A program made the translations under genes and the position numbers. A model generated the notes under the pieces. It saw only the letters and a program-made list of their open reading frames with translations. It made no database searches and had not been told where the DNA came from. DNA of 64,000 bases. Source: Dillenia suffruticosa (taxonomy: Eukaryota > Streptophyta > Magnoliopsida > Dilleniales > Dilleniaceae). Positions 22,740-33,890 of this stretch are shown piece by piece. Each line of letters opens with the position of its first letter. Positions within the stretch are counted from its first letter, which is position 1. The stretch lies in NCBI GenBank assembly GCA_033439265.1, contig JAVTVX010000016.1, forward strand, positions 16,042,701 to 16,106,700, given 5' to 3'.

Positions 22740-23290
22740 CCATCACTATTGATATCATGTAGTAACCGATAATAAAAGATAGTAAATTTTCTTATAACTT
22801 GTGTGAATTGACGATAAAATGTAGTAACATTTCCTTATAATTGTGTTAACTGATGATAAAATGTAATAATTTTTCTCACTTATGGTAACCGATGATAAAG
22901 GGCACTAATTTTTCCTAACATTTGTGGTGACCGATGATAAAAAGTAGTAATATTTTCTAACACTTGTAGTAACCAATGATACATGACAATAATATATAAT
23001 GACACATATTGTAACTGACGATAAAAGATAATAACTTTTTCTAACACTTATGGTAACCAATGAGAAAAGGCAGAAACATTTCCTAACATGTAATAACTGA
23101 CGATAAATGACAGTAACATTTTCTAATAGTTGTGATAACCAATAATAAAAGGTAATAACTTTTCCTAATATGTGATAACCGATAATAAAAGATAGTACTA
23201 TTTTTTAATATATGCTGTAATCGAAGATAAAAAGCAGTATCTTTTCCTAATACATATAGCAATCGACGATAAAAATTAGTAACTTTTACC
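22740..23290 (+). repeat. Right subterminal array, about 58-bp units
   Basis: Units of the form 'gtaaccgatgataaaaggtagtaacttttcctaacactt' repeat about nine times. The same array, in the matching orientation, occurs in the three related elements (32390-33120, 47620-48330, 56970-57480). Confidence 0.75.
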
Positions 23291-24164
23291 AACGCTTTTC
23301 TAACCGTCGGTATAGACTCAGGACATACTCCAACAGCGATCAAAACTGTCAGGATAGACCTATCCCGACCGGTGTATAGTCAATTGAAGGCCCATTCGTC
23401 AGAAAAGGTTTTGCAGACGATTTTAGTAGGTTTTGCAAACGGTTTTCATCCGTCTGGATAAAGCATTTATTTTGTAGTGATATGTCAATTTTGTTTTAGT
23501 TAAATTGCCATTAATATCTTTTTTCATTACTAATATAAAGATGAGAGACAAAGATATACGATAAAAATGAAATTTATAAATGCCAAATAATACATTACAG
23601 AGAGGAGTAAAGTTAAAGAAACAAATTAATATTTTTCAATATTCTTAAATTAATAGATAATTTGAAATAAAAGAACTTTTAGAAACAAATAAGAGAAGGG
23701 ACACTACAAAAAAACACGGTTTTGGTGACAGATTTAGCGACGAAAATTTTAAAAAAATTCATCGCTAAAAACATTGACGACGGATTTAGCGATGAAAAAT
23801 TTTTCGTCGCTAATGACGCGTCGCAAAAATTTAGCGATGAAAAACAGAAATCCGTCGTTAAAATAGCGACAAATTTAGAGACGAAAAATTTTCATCGCTA
23901 AATTTAACGACGGATCCGAGGAATCCGTTGCTAAATTATATGATATATAATTATTTTTTATTTATTATATATATTTTATTTAATTATTATATTAATATTT
24001 TATTTTATTTAATTAGCGACTGTTCCATGAATCCGTCGCTAAATTATATTATGTACAATTATAATTTTTATTTATTTTATACATTTTATTTAATTATTAT
24101 ATTAATATTTTATTTTTATTTAATTAGCGATGAATGCTTGATCCGTCGCTAACTTGCACCCGGT

Positions 24165-24315
24165 GACACGCCCTGCTCGCCCCAGCCCCTGCAGCCGCCT
24201 TGCCCCAGCCTCTGCCCTACAAAAAATCCCTGAAAAAACCCTCAAAATGCCTCCAGCCCGGTTTGAACACCTGCGTAAGAGTAAAATGTTAGAGTACCCA
24301 ACCACCAAACCACAT
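24165..24315 (-). repeat. tRNA-like module plus GC-rich tail in the 3.0-kb CACTA
   Basis: On the minus strand an A-box-like TGGTTTGGTGGTTGG (about 24298-24312) precedes a B-box-like GGTGTTCAAACCGGG (about 24257-24271), then GC-rich sequence. Arrangement and neighbours match the modules at 5915-6078 and 29728-29955. Confidence 0.45.
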
Positions 24316-24318
24316 TTT

Positions 24319-24650
24319 ACCTTTAATCATACTTCTATTTTATTTTTACTTATTATCTAATTCTAAATATTAATTAAAGAAATAACGGTTTATATCAAAT
24401 ATTAAAATGCTAATTAAAATAAACTAATAAATTAATTAAAAAATAAAAAATATTATTCTTTAAAAAGATTTAAAAAATAAACTTACCTTTAATCATACTT
24501 CTATTTTATTTTTACTTATTATCTAATTCTAAATATTAATTAAAGAAATAAAAGTTTATATCAAATATTAAAATGCTACTTAAACTAAACTAATAAATTA
24601 ATTAAAAAATAAAAAATATTATTCTTTAAAAAGATTTAAAAAATAAAATA
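24319..24650 (+). repeat. Direct duplication, 166-bp period
   Basis: The unit beginning 'acctttaatcatacttc' at 24319 recurs at 24485 with only a few differences, so the duplication is recent relative to the surrounding repeats. Confidence 0.85.
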
Positions 24651-26789
24651 AGTAAATATTTTAAAAATAAAAAAATATTATTCTGTAAAAAATAAAAATA
24701 AAAAAGAAAAAAATTAAAATGCTAATTTAAAATATTAAAAAATAATAAATATGATTATTTAATATAAATTAATAAAATAACAAAATAACAAAATAAAATA
24801 AAATATTAAATGTTAAATTTAAAAAATTAAGTTTAGCGACGAATTTTAATATCCGTAGCTAAGTTAGCAACGGATTTTGGAATTCGTCGCTAAATTTAGC
24901 GACGGATTCTAATTCGTCGCTAAATCTATCGCTAAATAATAAAATATTTAAAAAATTTAAAAAATATTATTATTTAAAAATTAAAAATATTAAAAAAATA
25001 AAATGATAATTTAAAATATTATAAAATAATAAATACGATTATTTAATATAAATTAATAAAATAACAAAAGAAAATAAAATATTAAATGTTAATTTAAAAA
25101 AAATTAAGCTTAGCGACGGATCGTCGAATCTGTCGCTAAATCTGCGACGAATTTTTAGATCCGTCGCTCATGTAGCAACGGATTTTTAGATTCGTCGCTA
25201 AATTAGCGACGGATTTCAGTATCTGTCCTTAAATTTAGCGACGGATTTCGAAATTTGTCACTAAATTTAGCGACAGATTCTAATTCGTCGCTAAATTTAG
25301 CGACAGATTCTAATTCGTAGCTAAATCCGTCAGTAAATAATAAAATATTTAAAAAATTAAAAAAATATTATTATTTAAAAATTAAAAATATTAAAAAAAT
25401 AAAATGATAATTTAAAATATTATAAAATAATAAATATGATTATTTAATATGAATTAATAAAATAACAAAAGAAAATAAAATATTAAATGTTAATTTTAAA
25501 AAAATTAAGTTTAGCGACGGATCGTTGAATCCGTCGCTAAATCAGCGACGGATTCCTTAATTCGTCGCTAAATTTAGCGACAAATTTCGAATTTGTCGCT
25601 GAATCCGTCGCTAAATAATAAAATATTAAAAAAAATAATTTTAGTCTTTAAAAAATAAAAATATAAAATAATAAAATTAAATGCTTATTTAAGATATTAT
25701 AAAATATTAAATATGATTAGTTAATATAAATTAATAAAATAAAAGAATAAGAAAATAAAATAAATGGATTACCGTTTATCAGTAGTTATCCGTCTCACTG
25801 TCGCCATCCTCCGAAAAATACTGTTTGATCTACTTACCAGACGAGATAGATCGTCGGAAGTGAATGTATTATATATATTGTGTTTCTTACTGATGACAAT
25901 AACGAATGAATATAAACAACTAAATTTGCACAGACAATTGAACTATATAAGAGAATCGAATGAATGTAGAAGACAAAAACACGAATGGTGAAATTGACAA
26001 CTACTACTAATTGAAAATTATTTGTTATGGATTGGTTGAATTATTTATCGTTAAAATTATTAAATTGATGAGAATTGTAATATTTAATATGTATTTAATT
26101 CGATTTCGTTATTTAGAATATGTTAAAAAGAGATATACGGTTAAAAATATTTCATAATAGAGTATAAAAGAAATTTTATTCAGAAATTATTCATGAATTT
26201 TGAAATTCCGATAATAAATTAGCGACGAATTTTGTCACGAATATTTTTTTGTGACTAATTAGTGACGAAATTAGCCACGAATTTTGGAGTTTGTTGTTAA
26301 ATTTTGTGATAAATATTTTTACCGTGACTAATTAGCGACGAATTTCGCGATGAAAAATTTTTGTAGCTAATTAGTGATGAAATTTGTGATGAAATATTTT
26401 CGTTGCTAAATTTAGCGATGGATAAGAGTATCTGTGGCAAAATTTAGTCACGAAAATATTATTCGTCACTAATTAGCGACGAATTTTGTAACGAAAAATT
26501 TTTCGTCGCGAATTAACGACGGATTTAGTGAAAAAAATTTTTTCGTCCCCAATTAACAATAAATTTAGTCACGAATAATCTATCCGTCAGAAATTTAGCC
26601 ACGAATAATTTTTCGTCGCTAATTTCATTGCAAATTAGTGACAAAAAAATTTTTGTCGCTAAATCCGTCGCAAAATAGCAATGAAATTTTTCCGTCGCTA
26701 AAATTCGTCACTAAAACCGTGTTTTTTTGTAGTGGGAGCAGTAGCTCTTTGTGCAAAGTAAAGATTTTGAAAAAGAGAGACACCAATTG

Positions 26790-26870
26790 TATAATTTTTT
26801 TTGGTACATACTGGGACTCGAGCCCGTGTTTATTACATGGGGGAGGGGGAAGATGCCATTTGAGCCAAAA
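26790..26870 (-). repeat. tRNA-derived SINE fragment
   Basis: On the minus strand TGGCTCAAATGG (A box, 26856-26867) is followed by a C-rich stretch and GGGCTCGAGTCCC (B box, 26813-26825), then ...GTACCAAAAAAAATT. This layout is typical of plant tRNA-derived SINE heads. It lies in the first intron of the SDR pseudogene; the full SINE length cannot be set. Confidence 0.6.
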
Positions 26871-27484
26871 CTCTATGTTTGTGCTAAAATTTCATGTTAT
26901 AATTAATGAATAGAAAAAATAAAGTAAATCTGACAAATCAATAAAATAGAGTCAAAATTTATGTAATTTCATTAAATACTTACCTCCAAAGCGAGAAAGG
27001 AGATAATTTACTGTATCCAAAAAATTTAATTAGAGTTGTTAAATTATAAATCCTAAATAATACCCTATCAAGTTTCCACAAGAGCAACTTGATGCTGTGT
27101 AGTCTCACTTCATGCCACAGTCGCCACTGTCCGCCTCGTTGCCTAAATAATTCATGAGCTAAAGCTGCGATCGTAGTAAAAGTTCTTTTATTCTTTCTTA
27201 CCAAACATAGAAAATAGAAATATTAATATCAATATGAGTAAAGTGTTATAATTATCTAAATATTAATATATATATATATATAGTAAATATGGAGAAAGAA
27301 AAGTATTATCCATCTTAACGATACAGAAAATAGTTAGAAATTATTTAGTTTCTCCAACTAAACAATAAAAAGTTTTAACAATGTCACAAGGTCTAATCAT
27401 TTTAAAAAATTTTGGAAATTTAAATAAATAATTAAAAAGAAAAAGCAAATCAAAAATAAAAGAAGCATACATGGATCAGATCTG
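26871..27484. other. Remaining intron 1 sequence of the SDR pseudogene
   Basis: AT-rich with a (TA)n run at about 27266-27281; no coding region is supported. Confidence 0.5.
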
Positions 27485-27573
27485 ACACTAGATTGAATAG
27501 TGTAACCATGCTCAAGGAGTTTCTAGAATAGCCACGATGCTATATACCGCGTCCATCCCCCATTCTCCTCCAT
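27485..27573 (-). pseudogene. Exon 1 of the SDR pseudogene
   Basis: Reading starts at ATG 27573-27571 and gives MEENGGWTRYIASWLF, a stop, then KLLEHGYTIQSSVRSDP. In the family the region reads roughly VTGGTGYIASWL..LLEHGYTVR..VRSDP, so the match is clear. The glycine-rich dinucleotide-binding motif has decayed (GGTG to GWTR) and one in-frame TAG follows SWLF. A plausible donor (CCAT then GTATGC) lies at about 27483; joining to the acceptor at 4960 would keep the expected SDP...RKDMSYLTNLP continuity. Confidence 0.82.
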
Positions 27574-27821
27574 CTCTCCCTTTCTCAACAATTGTTCATT
27601 TCCAAAGATAACATGCAACATATAGATCCCCAAAGTGATAGTAGCCAGTCATATACCTTTATCCACCTGTTGGCTAAGATCAGGTATAGTTATATAGTCA
27701 CTTTCAAAGGGCATCTATTGAAATTCCTTTTCTTGTTTTTGATATTTTCTTTTAGCCCAACGAAAAAGTATTTTTGGGTAAATGCAACTCAATAGTATTT
27801 CAGGAAAATATCAATATTTGA
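27574..27821. promoter_or_regulatory. Presumed upstream region of the SDR pseudogene
   Basis: About 250 bp separate the SDR ATG from the next transposon. A pyrimidine-rich stretch (27555-27590) would be the leader. No clear TATA box is assigned. Confidence 0.35.
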
Positions 27822-30271
27822 CACTATTCAAAAAAAAGAAAAAAAATGCAAAAGATTTTTTTTTTAGTCGTACCTAATTTAGCGACAGATTCCCAAATCC
27901 GTAGCTAAGTTAGCGACGAATTCCGGAATCCGTCGCTAAACTTAGTTTTTTTTAAAAACATTAGTATTTTATTTTTCTTTTATTTTGTTATTGTTTTATT
28001 TTATTAATTTATGTTGACAAGTCATATTTATTATTTTGTAATATTTTAATTAATAATTTTTTATAAAATAATTAAATGCTAAATTAAATTTTATTTTTTT
28101 AAAGAGCAATATGATTTTATTTTTTTAATTCTTTATTGTTTTATTTTAAATTAATATTTTATTATTTTATAACTAATTATCATTTTATATTATTTTATTA
28201 TTATTAGTAAAATGTGAGTGTAAGATAACAAATTAAAAAAAATATTAACAAATCATATTTTAATTTAATTTAATTTTTTATTATTTTATTATTATATACT
28301 AATAAATCATTAAAAAATATATTATTTTAATATATTGAGAAAAAAATAACTAAATTTAGCCACGAATTAACAATTTCGTGGCTAATTTAGCCACGAACTC
28401 TGAATTCGTGGCTAAGTTAAAATAATATATTATATTATTATTAATATAATATATTAATTAAAAAAATAATATTTTTTATAAAATAATAAAATGCTAAATT
28501 AAATTTTATTCTTTTATATTTTATTTCTTTTAAAGACTAATATGATTTTATTTTTTAAAATCTTTTATTATTTTATTCTAAATTATTATTTTATTATTTT
28601 ATAACAAATTATTATTAATAAAATGTGAGTGTAAAATAACAAATTAAAGAAAAAACATATTAACAAATCATATTTTAATTTAATTTATTTTTCTATTATT
28701 TTATTATTTTGTATTAACAAATTATTAAAAAATATATTATTTTTATTTATTAAGAAAAAAATAACTAAATTTAGTTACGAATTGCTAATTTCGTCGCAAA
28801 TTTAGCCACGAACTCCGAATTCATGACTAATTTAGTCATGAATTCCTGAAATTTGTGGCTAAATTTAGCCACGAATTCTTAAATTTGTGGCTAACTTAAA
28901 ATAATATATTATATTATTATTAATGTAATATATTAATTAAAAAATAATATTTTTTTATTAAATAATAAAATGCTAAATTAAATTTGATTCTTTTACATTT
29001 TATTTTTTTAAAGACTAATGCGGTTTTATTTTTTTACATCTTTTATTATTTTATTCTAAATTAAATTGATGACAATTATTGATTGAATTTTTATAAGAGT
29101 AATTTTGATTTATGAAATAAGAAAGAACAAATGATCTCCGTTCTCTAATGTTAAATGAATAGTGCTTTTAGTAAATTGATTTTTTTTTATGAAAATTATT
29201 ATAAATCACAATTTCAGTATGTTTGTATAAAAAAATACTCTTAGTATTTCTCTGTATTACATTGAAGGGTACAAAAGCATGTGCTATAATAATAATAATG
29301 ACATTATTAATATGTGTTTTATGGTGATTGGGCCCACTCCCCCGCACACAAATCTCCCCACCCCAGTACTACGGAATCACTTGGTACCATTAGGACGTTA
29401 AATTTGGTTGTATTTTATAAACTACTGGCAATGGATACTTGACTAAATTTAGTTGCCTTCTCTTTAAATAATAATTTAAAATCTTTTATTATTTTATTTT
29501 AATCTAATATTTTTATTATATTAATTATTTTAACATTTTATTAAAAAATGTGAGAAAAAGATAAGAAATAAAAAAGTGCTAAATTTTTTTAAAAATGATT
29601 AATAATAAAAATAATATTATTTTATTTTTTAAATTTTTTATTATTTTATTTTAAATTAATATTTTATTATTATTAGAAAAATGTGCTATTAAGATAATAA
29701 GTATAAAAAAGATAGATCAAGAAAACTCACTTCATTTGCTTCGATGGATAAGTATTCTTGTTACTCTACGCGTGCAGGTTCGAAGCTTCTTGGTGGCAAG
29801 GAGAGGAGGGCATTTTACCAAGGGTGCGGGCGGGCTTGGTCGCGGGTCGGTGAAAGAAGGGCAGGGTCGCGGGCGCACACTCGTGTGGGGGAACAGGGCA
29901 AGCAAGCGTGAGAGGGTGGCAGTGCGGTTGGGGCCCATGCAGCGCCTTCCCCGCTTAACGATAGCAACGAAATCCAAATCATCACTAATTAAATATATAA
30001 TATTAATATATTAAATTAAATAAAATATAAATTAGCAACGGATTAGAATCTAACATTAATTAAATATATATAATTAAATAAAATAAAATATTAATATAAT
30101 AATTAAATAAATAATAAACGTTATTTTAACGACGAATTTTTAATTTTCGTAACTAAATTTTTGCGACGCGTCATTAGAGATAAAATTTTTCGTCGTTAAT
30201 GTTTTTAACGATGAATTTTTATAAAATTTTTATTATTAAATCTGTCGTTAAATCCGTATTTTTTTGTATTG
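27822..30271. mobile_element. Degenerate CACTA, GCGACG type, with tRNA-like/GC-rich cassette
   Basis: The right end ...CGTATTTTTTTGTATTG (30271) is a drifted TAGTG end, with subterminal cgtcgttaa/taacgacga units at 30110-30260. A candidate left end is CACTATTCAAAAAA at 27822, with gcgacagattc/tccgtagct units from 27883. The flanking triplets (TGA, GAA) do not match, so the left limit is uncertain. Inside are three diverged copies of a roughly 400-bp AT-rich unit with 'ttagccacgaa..ttcgtggcta' words (28350-29000), and the cassette described separately. No transposase is visible. Confidence 0.55.
29728..29955 (+). repeat. tRNA-like module with GC-rich tail
   Basis: A-box-like TTGCTTCGATGG (29736-29747) and B-box-like AGGTTCGAAGCTT (29776-29788) are followed by about 165 bp of GC-rich sequence (ggcgggcttggtcgcggg, gcgggcgcacactcg). 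The word gcgcacactcg also occurs in the cassette at about 6058-6068. The GC-rich part opens frames on both strands that are not supported as genes. Confidence 0.5.
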
Positions 30272-32191
30272 GAATGGAAGGAGAAGAAATAGAAGGGCTC
30301 TAAACAATAAGGGCCTAGGAGATGATGGGATTCTCAAATTTCATTTCTATACAGTTCTCTCTTAGAACAGATGGCACGACAATATTGCCACCACGACAAG
30401 CTTGTTATTACACGAGGACTATACAAGCCACTTCTTGGCGGGTTAACGATAAGTGAGGGAGTGCGAGTGCGAGTGCGAGTGCTGTTACCTGGTTAAAAAA
30501 CTTTGGAACTTATCATTTCATTAGCGATCAAATTCCTGTTGCCATATACAATCTTGATTGTCAGTCAGGTTAATAAAATTAGCCTTCCAGTTCCTTAGTA
30601 AAACAACTTAACGTATAAGATACCTATATTTCAAACCAGTTTAGCATAACTTTTTTTATTATTATTATCATTTTTTTCTTTTGCTTATAGGTTAGAATGA
30701 AAATAAAAATTTTAAAATTTAATTGTTTGACAATTTTATTTAAATTTATTTTTGTAAATTTGTAAATTTAGTGAAGTTATGATAAGTGAAATTGACATTA
30801 AAGTTTCATAAGTAATTTGTAAAATAAATAGTTGCATAAATAATTTTAAAATATTTATAAATTAAATAAAAATATTTTAAGTTCATAAATATTATAAATA
30901 TTCATTAATATTTAAGAATCATATGCTTTCTTAAAAATTCCTAAATTCATAAAAAGTAATATATTAACAATTTATATATTCCATTAATATTGAAATAGTT
31001 ATTTTTTTTAAGACATATATATGTGACAAAATTATAATGGTTGAAATAATTCGAGATAGTAAAAACCAAGCAAAAGCTTCTCTAAGGAGCTTCTCTTTTT
31101 TTCTTTTTTATTTTTCATTTAAAAGAAAAGGCTAACTTTTTTTTTCATAGCTTTTGCTGTTTGATTTAACATTTACTTTTAAGCTAATTTTAAATTAGAA
31201 TAAAGTTAGACCAAATAGATATTTGGATCCAACTAAAACATATAAAAGTAGAAAAATTTTGGTGGAAAGAAAATTATAAAAAAGAAAGGAAAATAACTAA
31301 AAAAGAAAGAAAATTTATTATATGTGAAATTTGGGAAAGTTATTTGCTTAGTGTGTATGTCTATTCCTCTTATAAATATAGAAAATTGTATCAGGATTAA
31401 GGTATGACTTAAAAGGAGATCACCCAGAATAGAAAAGCCCAATAGGGGGCTTATCAAGGTAAGAATGAGAGTTGGTCATTGGTAACCACCCGTCGGTAAA
31501 AAATATTATGTAAAGATGTCGTGTATGTGGTTTCTTCGTAAGCTAGTATAGATTAAGCAAAGGTGAAATTAAATTATATGTTTGATTATGATCAGTGATT
31601 GTGAGATACTTACCTAATTGAATGATTGTGATGAATGGACAAATGATAATGGATGATAACCATAAACATAGGCATGTAAACAGAATCATGTAATTGTGTG
31701 TTTGATTGATTTAATCTGCATATATATTATTTGTGGTAAAACTAATATTCTTTTTTAAACCAATTCTTTATTTTCAGTTGAGTTCTCTTAGACTATTTGC
31801 CACATAATATTTTGCTCTGTTTGCTATTAATATTAGGGTAAATGGCCTAAGATGTACTATACTCGATCATGTCTAACTTGGGTGTTATTTGTATAGCTTT
31901 TATTATTAGGATTCACTATTTTAGATATAATAAGTTTATTAAAATATCACTTTTGTACTTTTCAATTTTATACCGTAAAAAGTTACAGTTCCCCCCCCCA
32001 CTGAATCAAACAATAGAAAATAATTCCATATCTTTGTTGAAAGTTGAAGATTACTTCAAGGTATAAAGATCCTCAATGATAAATTGGTATTGTACCAAGT
32101 AAGTCTCTAGGAAAGTTATAGAGTCACAACGGTCTCGCTTAAGAACCACTTTCCTTGGACAAGAATTTCCTAGACATGCAACACTTTCTCT
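30272..32191. other. AT-rich spacer without recognised features
   Basis: A short gtgcga tandem (30458-30481), A/T homopolymer-rich stretches and a C8 run near 31991 are the only structure seen. Confidence 0.5.
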
Positions 32192-32389
32192 CACCACAAA
32201 ATAAACGGCTTACAGAGACAGAGGAAAATCGTGAGATAAATGTAATAAAACCATCAGTAAAATCTTTTCTGACGGATACACATTCAGTTGGTTACACACG
32301 GGTCAGGATAGACCTATCCCAACACTTTTCATGACCGTTGGAGCATGTTCTGAATCCGAACGGTAAGAAAAGTATCGGTAAAAATCACT

Positions 32390-33120
32390 CTTTTATCATC
32401 AGTTTCAAAGGTTAGTAAAAGTTACTACTTTTATCGTCATCTTCTACACATTAAATGTTATTACCTTTATCATCACTCAATATAACCGTTATGAATTGTT
32501 ATAACTATTTATTTTCGGTAATCACATAACCACGTATGTTAAAAAATGTTATTACTTTTATTGTCGGTTATTACAAATATTAGTAAATATTATTACAATA
32601 TCGTCGTATCTTACCACATAAGAAATGTTACTACTTTATCGTCCTCATAACCATTAATAATTGTTATACTATTTATTGTTGGTAAATACAGAACTATATA
32701 TATGTTAGGAAATGTTACAAAAAATGTTTTTGTCAGTTATGGTAAGTGTTAGTAAAGATTACTATTTTTTTTATCGGTTACCACAAAAAGTATTATATAA
32801 GTGTTATAGAAATGTTACAATTGTGGGTTAAAAAGGGTTAGGAAATATTAATTATAGTGCTATCATATGCACCACATATGAGTTACTAATAGGTTACCAC
32901 ACAAGTGTGAGGGAATGTTATTACTTTTATCGTCCACTAGAATAAAGGTTAGGAAATAATTTTATCATTACGTAAGTATAAATTACTAGATTATCACATA
33001 TCTAGTATACTGGTCACAAAATATTATGTTGCCATCGGTTTGTTTATAAAAGGGTTAGGAAAAATTATTAGTATAAATTACCGTATCTTAGGAAATGAAC
33101 TACCTTTTATATCATCATCA
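32390..33120 (-). repeat. Right subterminal array, about 58-bp units, reversed
   Basis: Units like 'cggtta.cacatatgttaggaaatgttactacttttatcgt' repeat about ten times, the reverse of the array at 22740-23290. Confidence 0.75.
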
Positions 33121-33439
33121 TTGGAATATACATGATATTGGCATAGATACTATAAATTACAAAAATTACAAAAGTAATAAACATAATCTTGGATACTATA
33201 AGCAAAGAAAAAGATTGTAAGTTCCGGACAACTACATATCTTCATATTTTCTGAAATGAAATGTTCATGTCAAAAATGTTGCCAAAAATATTGACTTCGA
33301 TCACCAAAAATATTCGAGCATCCGTGACAGTTCCAGCATCCAGCATCCATGATGAACTTTTCCTATCATTCTATTCAGTAGTAATAAAATGACTATAATT
33401 ATATGGTACATTATAAAAACTTGTAAATTAAAATATTAC

Positions 33440-33890
33440 CTTTTGGGATGGACTCAGGTGGTGATGATGATGATGATTGGTTTCTATGTACACTCCAGTA
33501 TCTAGTATTAGAGAAAGCTAACAATACAAATACAAATAATTTGAATTATTGTTCAAATACAGAAGTGAACTTAGTTAAATTATGGTAAGAAGCAAAGAAA
33601 TGATATTCGTACCTCAACACCAGCACTTCATTAACGAAGTTCAACAATAGTGCGTTGCGTTGGGACTTTACATTTCTTGATAACTGGTGAAAATGAAAAA
33701 TAAAAAATGGATAACATACTAATTATATAAAAATATATTATAAAAATGAAATGATCTGTTTATTTTTAAACATAAACATAAACCAAACCTGGGATAGTAT
33801 CTTGGATGATTCGGCTTCTTCAAACTCAACTTGTTCTTGGGATGGTTCTGATTCTACAATGGTCATCCTTTGTTTATTTCGTCCCATATT
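33440..33890 (-). pseudogene. TNPA-like gene remnant, reversed copy
   Basis: Exon 1 (33890 downward) reads MGRNKQRMTIVESEPSQEQV then EFEEAESSKILS, ending at an intact AG/GTTTG donor (about 33790). Exon 2 starts after ttcaccag at about 33689 (VIKKCKVPTQRTIVELR, then a stop); its LW.LE.G block is gone. The last exon (about 33520-33446) reads HRNQSSSSSPPESIPKG. Compared with 46751-47230 it lacks the middle of the gene. The ATG lies just downstream of a leader matching the other copies. Confidence 0.55.

Larger units (their letters stand above)
5152..23479 (+). mobile_element. 18.3-kb CACTA element carrying nested insertions
   Basis: The left end CACTACAAAATTAAATCCC starts at 5152; the right end ...GCATTTATTTTGTAGTG stops at 23479, giving CACTACAAAAT inverted termini. 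The flanking triplets are ATA (5149-5151) and ATA (23480-23482), a 3-bp target duplication as CACTA transposases make. Without its two CACTA passengers it would be about 7 kb. Its order is: terminal ACGGTAAC region, 166-bp tandem array, ggtaag-rich duplicated block, AT-rich repeats, promoter/leader, TNPA-like gene remnant, about 58-bp tandem array, right terminal region with CCGTC motifs. No TNPD is seen, so it was probably mobilised in trans. It lies in intron 1 of the SDR pseudogene. Confidence 0.85.
23702..26734. mobile_element. 3.0-kb non-autonomous CACTA with near-perfect TIRs
   Basis: The first 22 bases, CACTACAAAAAAACACGGTT plus two T, are identical to the reversed last 22, and similarity continues through a GTGAC/AGCGACG stretch. 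The flanking triplets are GGA (23699-23701) and GGA (26735-26737). Subterminal regions hold dozens of ttagcgacgaa/ttcgtcgctaa units (23740-24150, 24830-25620, 26210-26700). The interior has a tRNA-like module, a GC-rich patch (about 24160-24245), a 166-bp direct duplication and AT-rich repeats. A short open frame at 25764-25991 has no recognised relatives. There is no transposase. It lies in intron 1 of the SDR pseudogene. Confidence 0.9.
3365..27573 (-). pseudogene. DFR/vestitone reductase-like extended SDR pseudogene split by transposons
   Basis: Exons on the minus strand run from 27573 (exon 1) to about 4960-4448, 4148-3990 and 3500-3365. Together they give, in order, an N-terminal cofactor region, a VVYTSS serine segment, a YSASK catalytic tyrosine/lysine segment, a HVDDVASAHIFLLEY segment and a KLLDTGFKYKYG C-terminus. 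This is the typical order of NADP(H)-dependent dihydroflavonol/anthocyanidin/vestitone reductase-like proteins, cytosolic enzymes of flavonoid-type metabolism. The glycine-rich cofactor loop is damaged, exon 1 has an in-frame stop, and the middle exons carry at least two frameshifts plus stops. Intron 1 contains the CACTA elements 5152-23479 and 23702-26734. Whether the insertions or the point damage came first is not visible. The exact substrate class cannot be told. Confidence 0.85.

Noticed and set aside
22740-23290. Regularly spaced repeats that could suggest a CRISPR array
   Set aside because: Units are contiguous and diverged with no unique spacers; the context is a plant transposon end.
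29732-30014. Arg/Gly-rich and Pro-rich frames on opposite strands
   Set aside because: Both come from the GC-rich tail of the tRNA-like cassette in a degenerate CACTA; there is no recognised domain.
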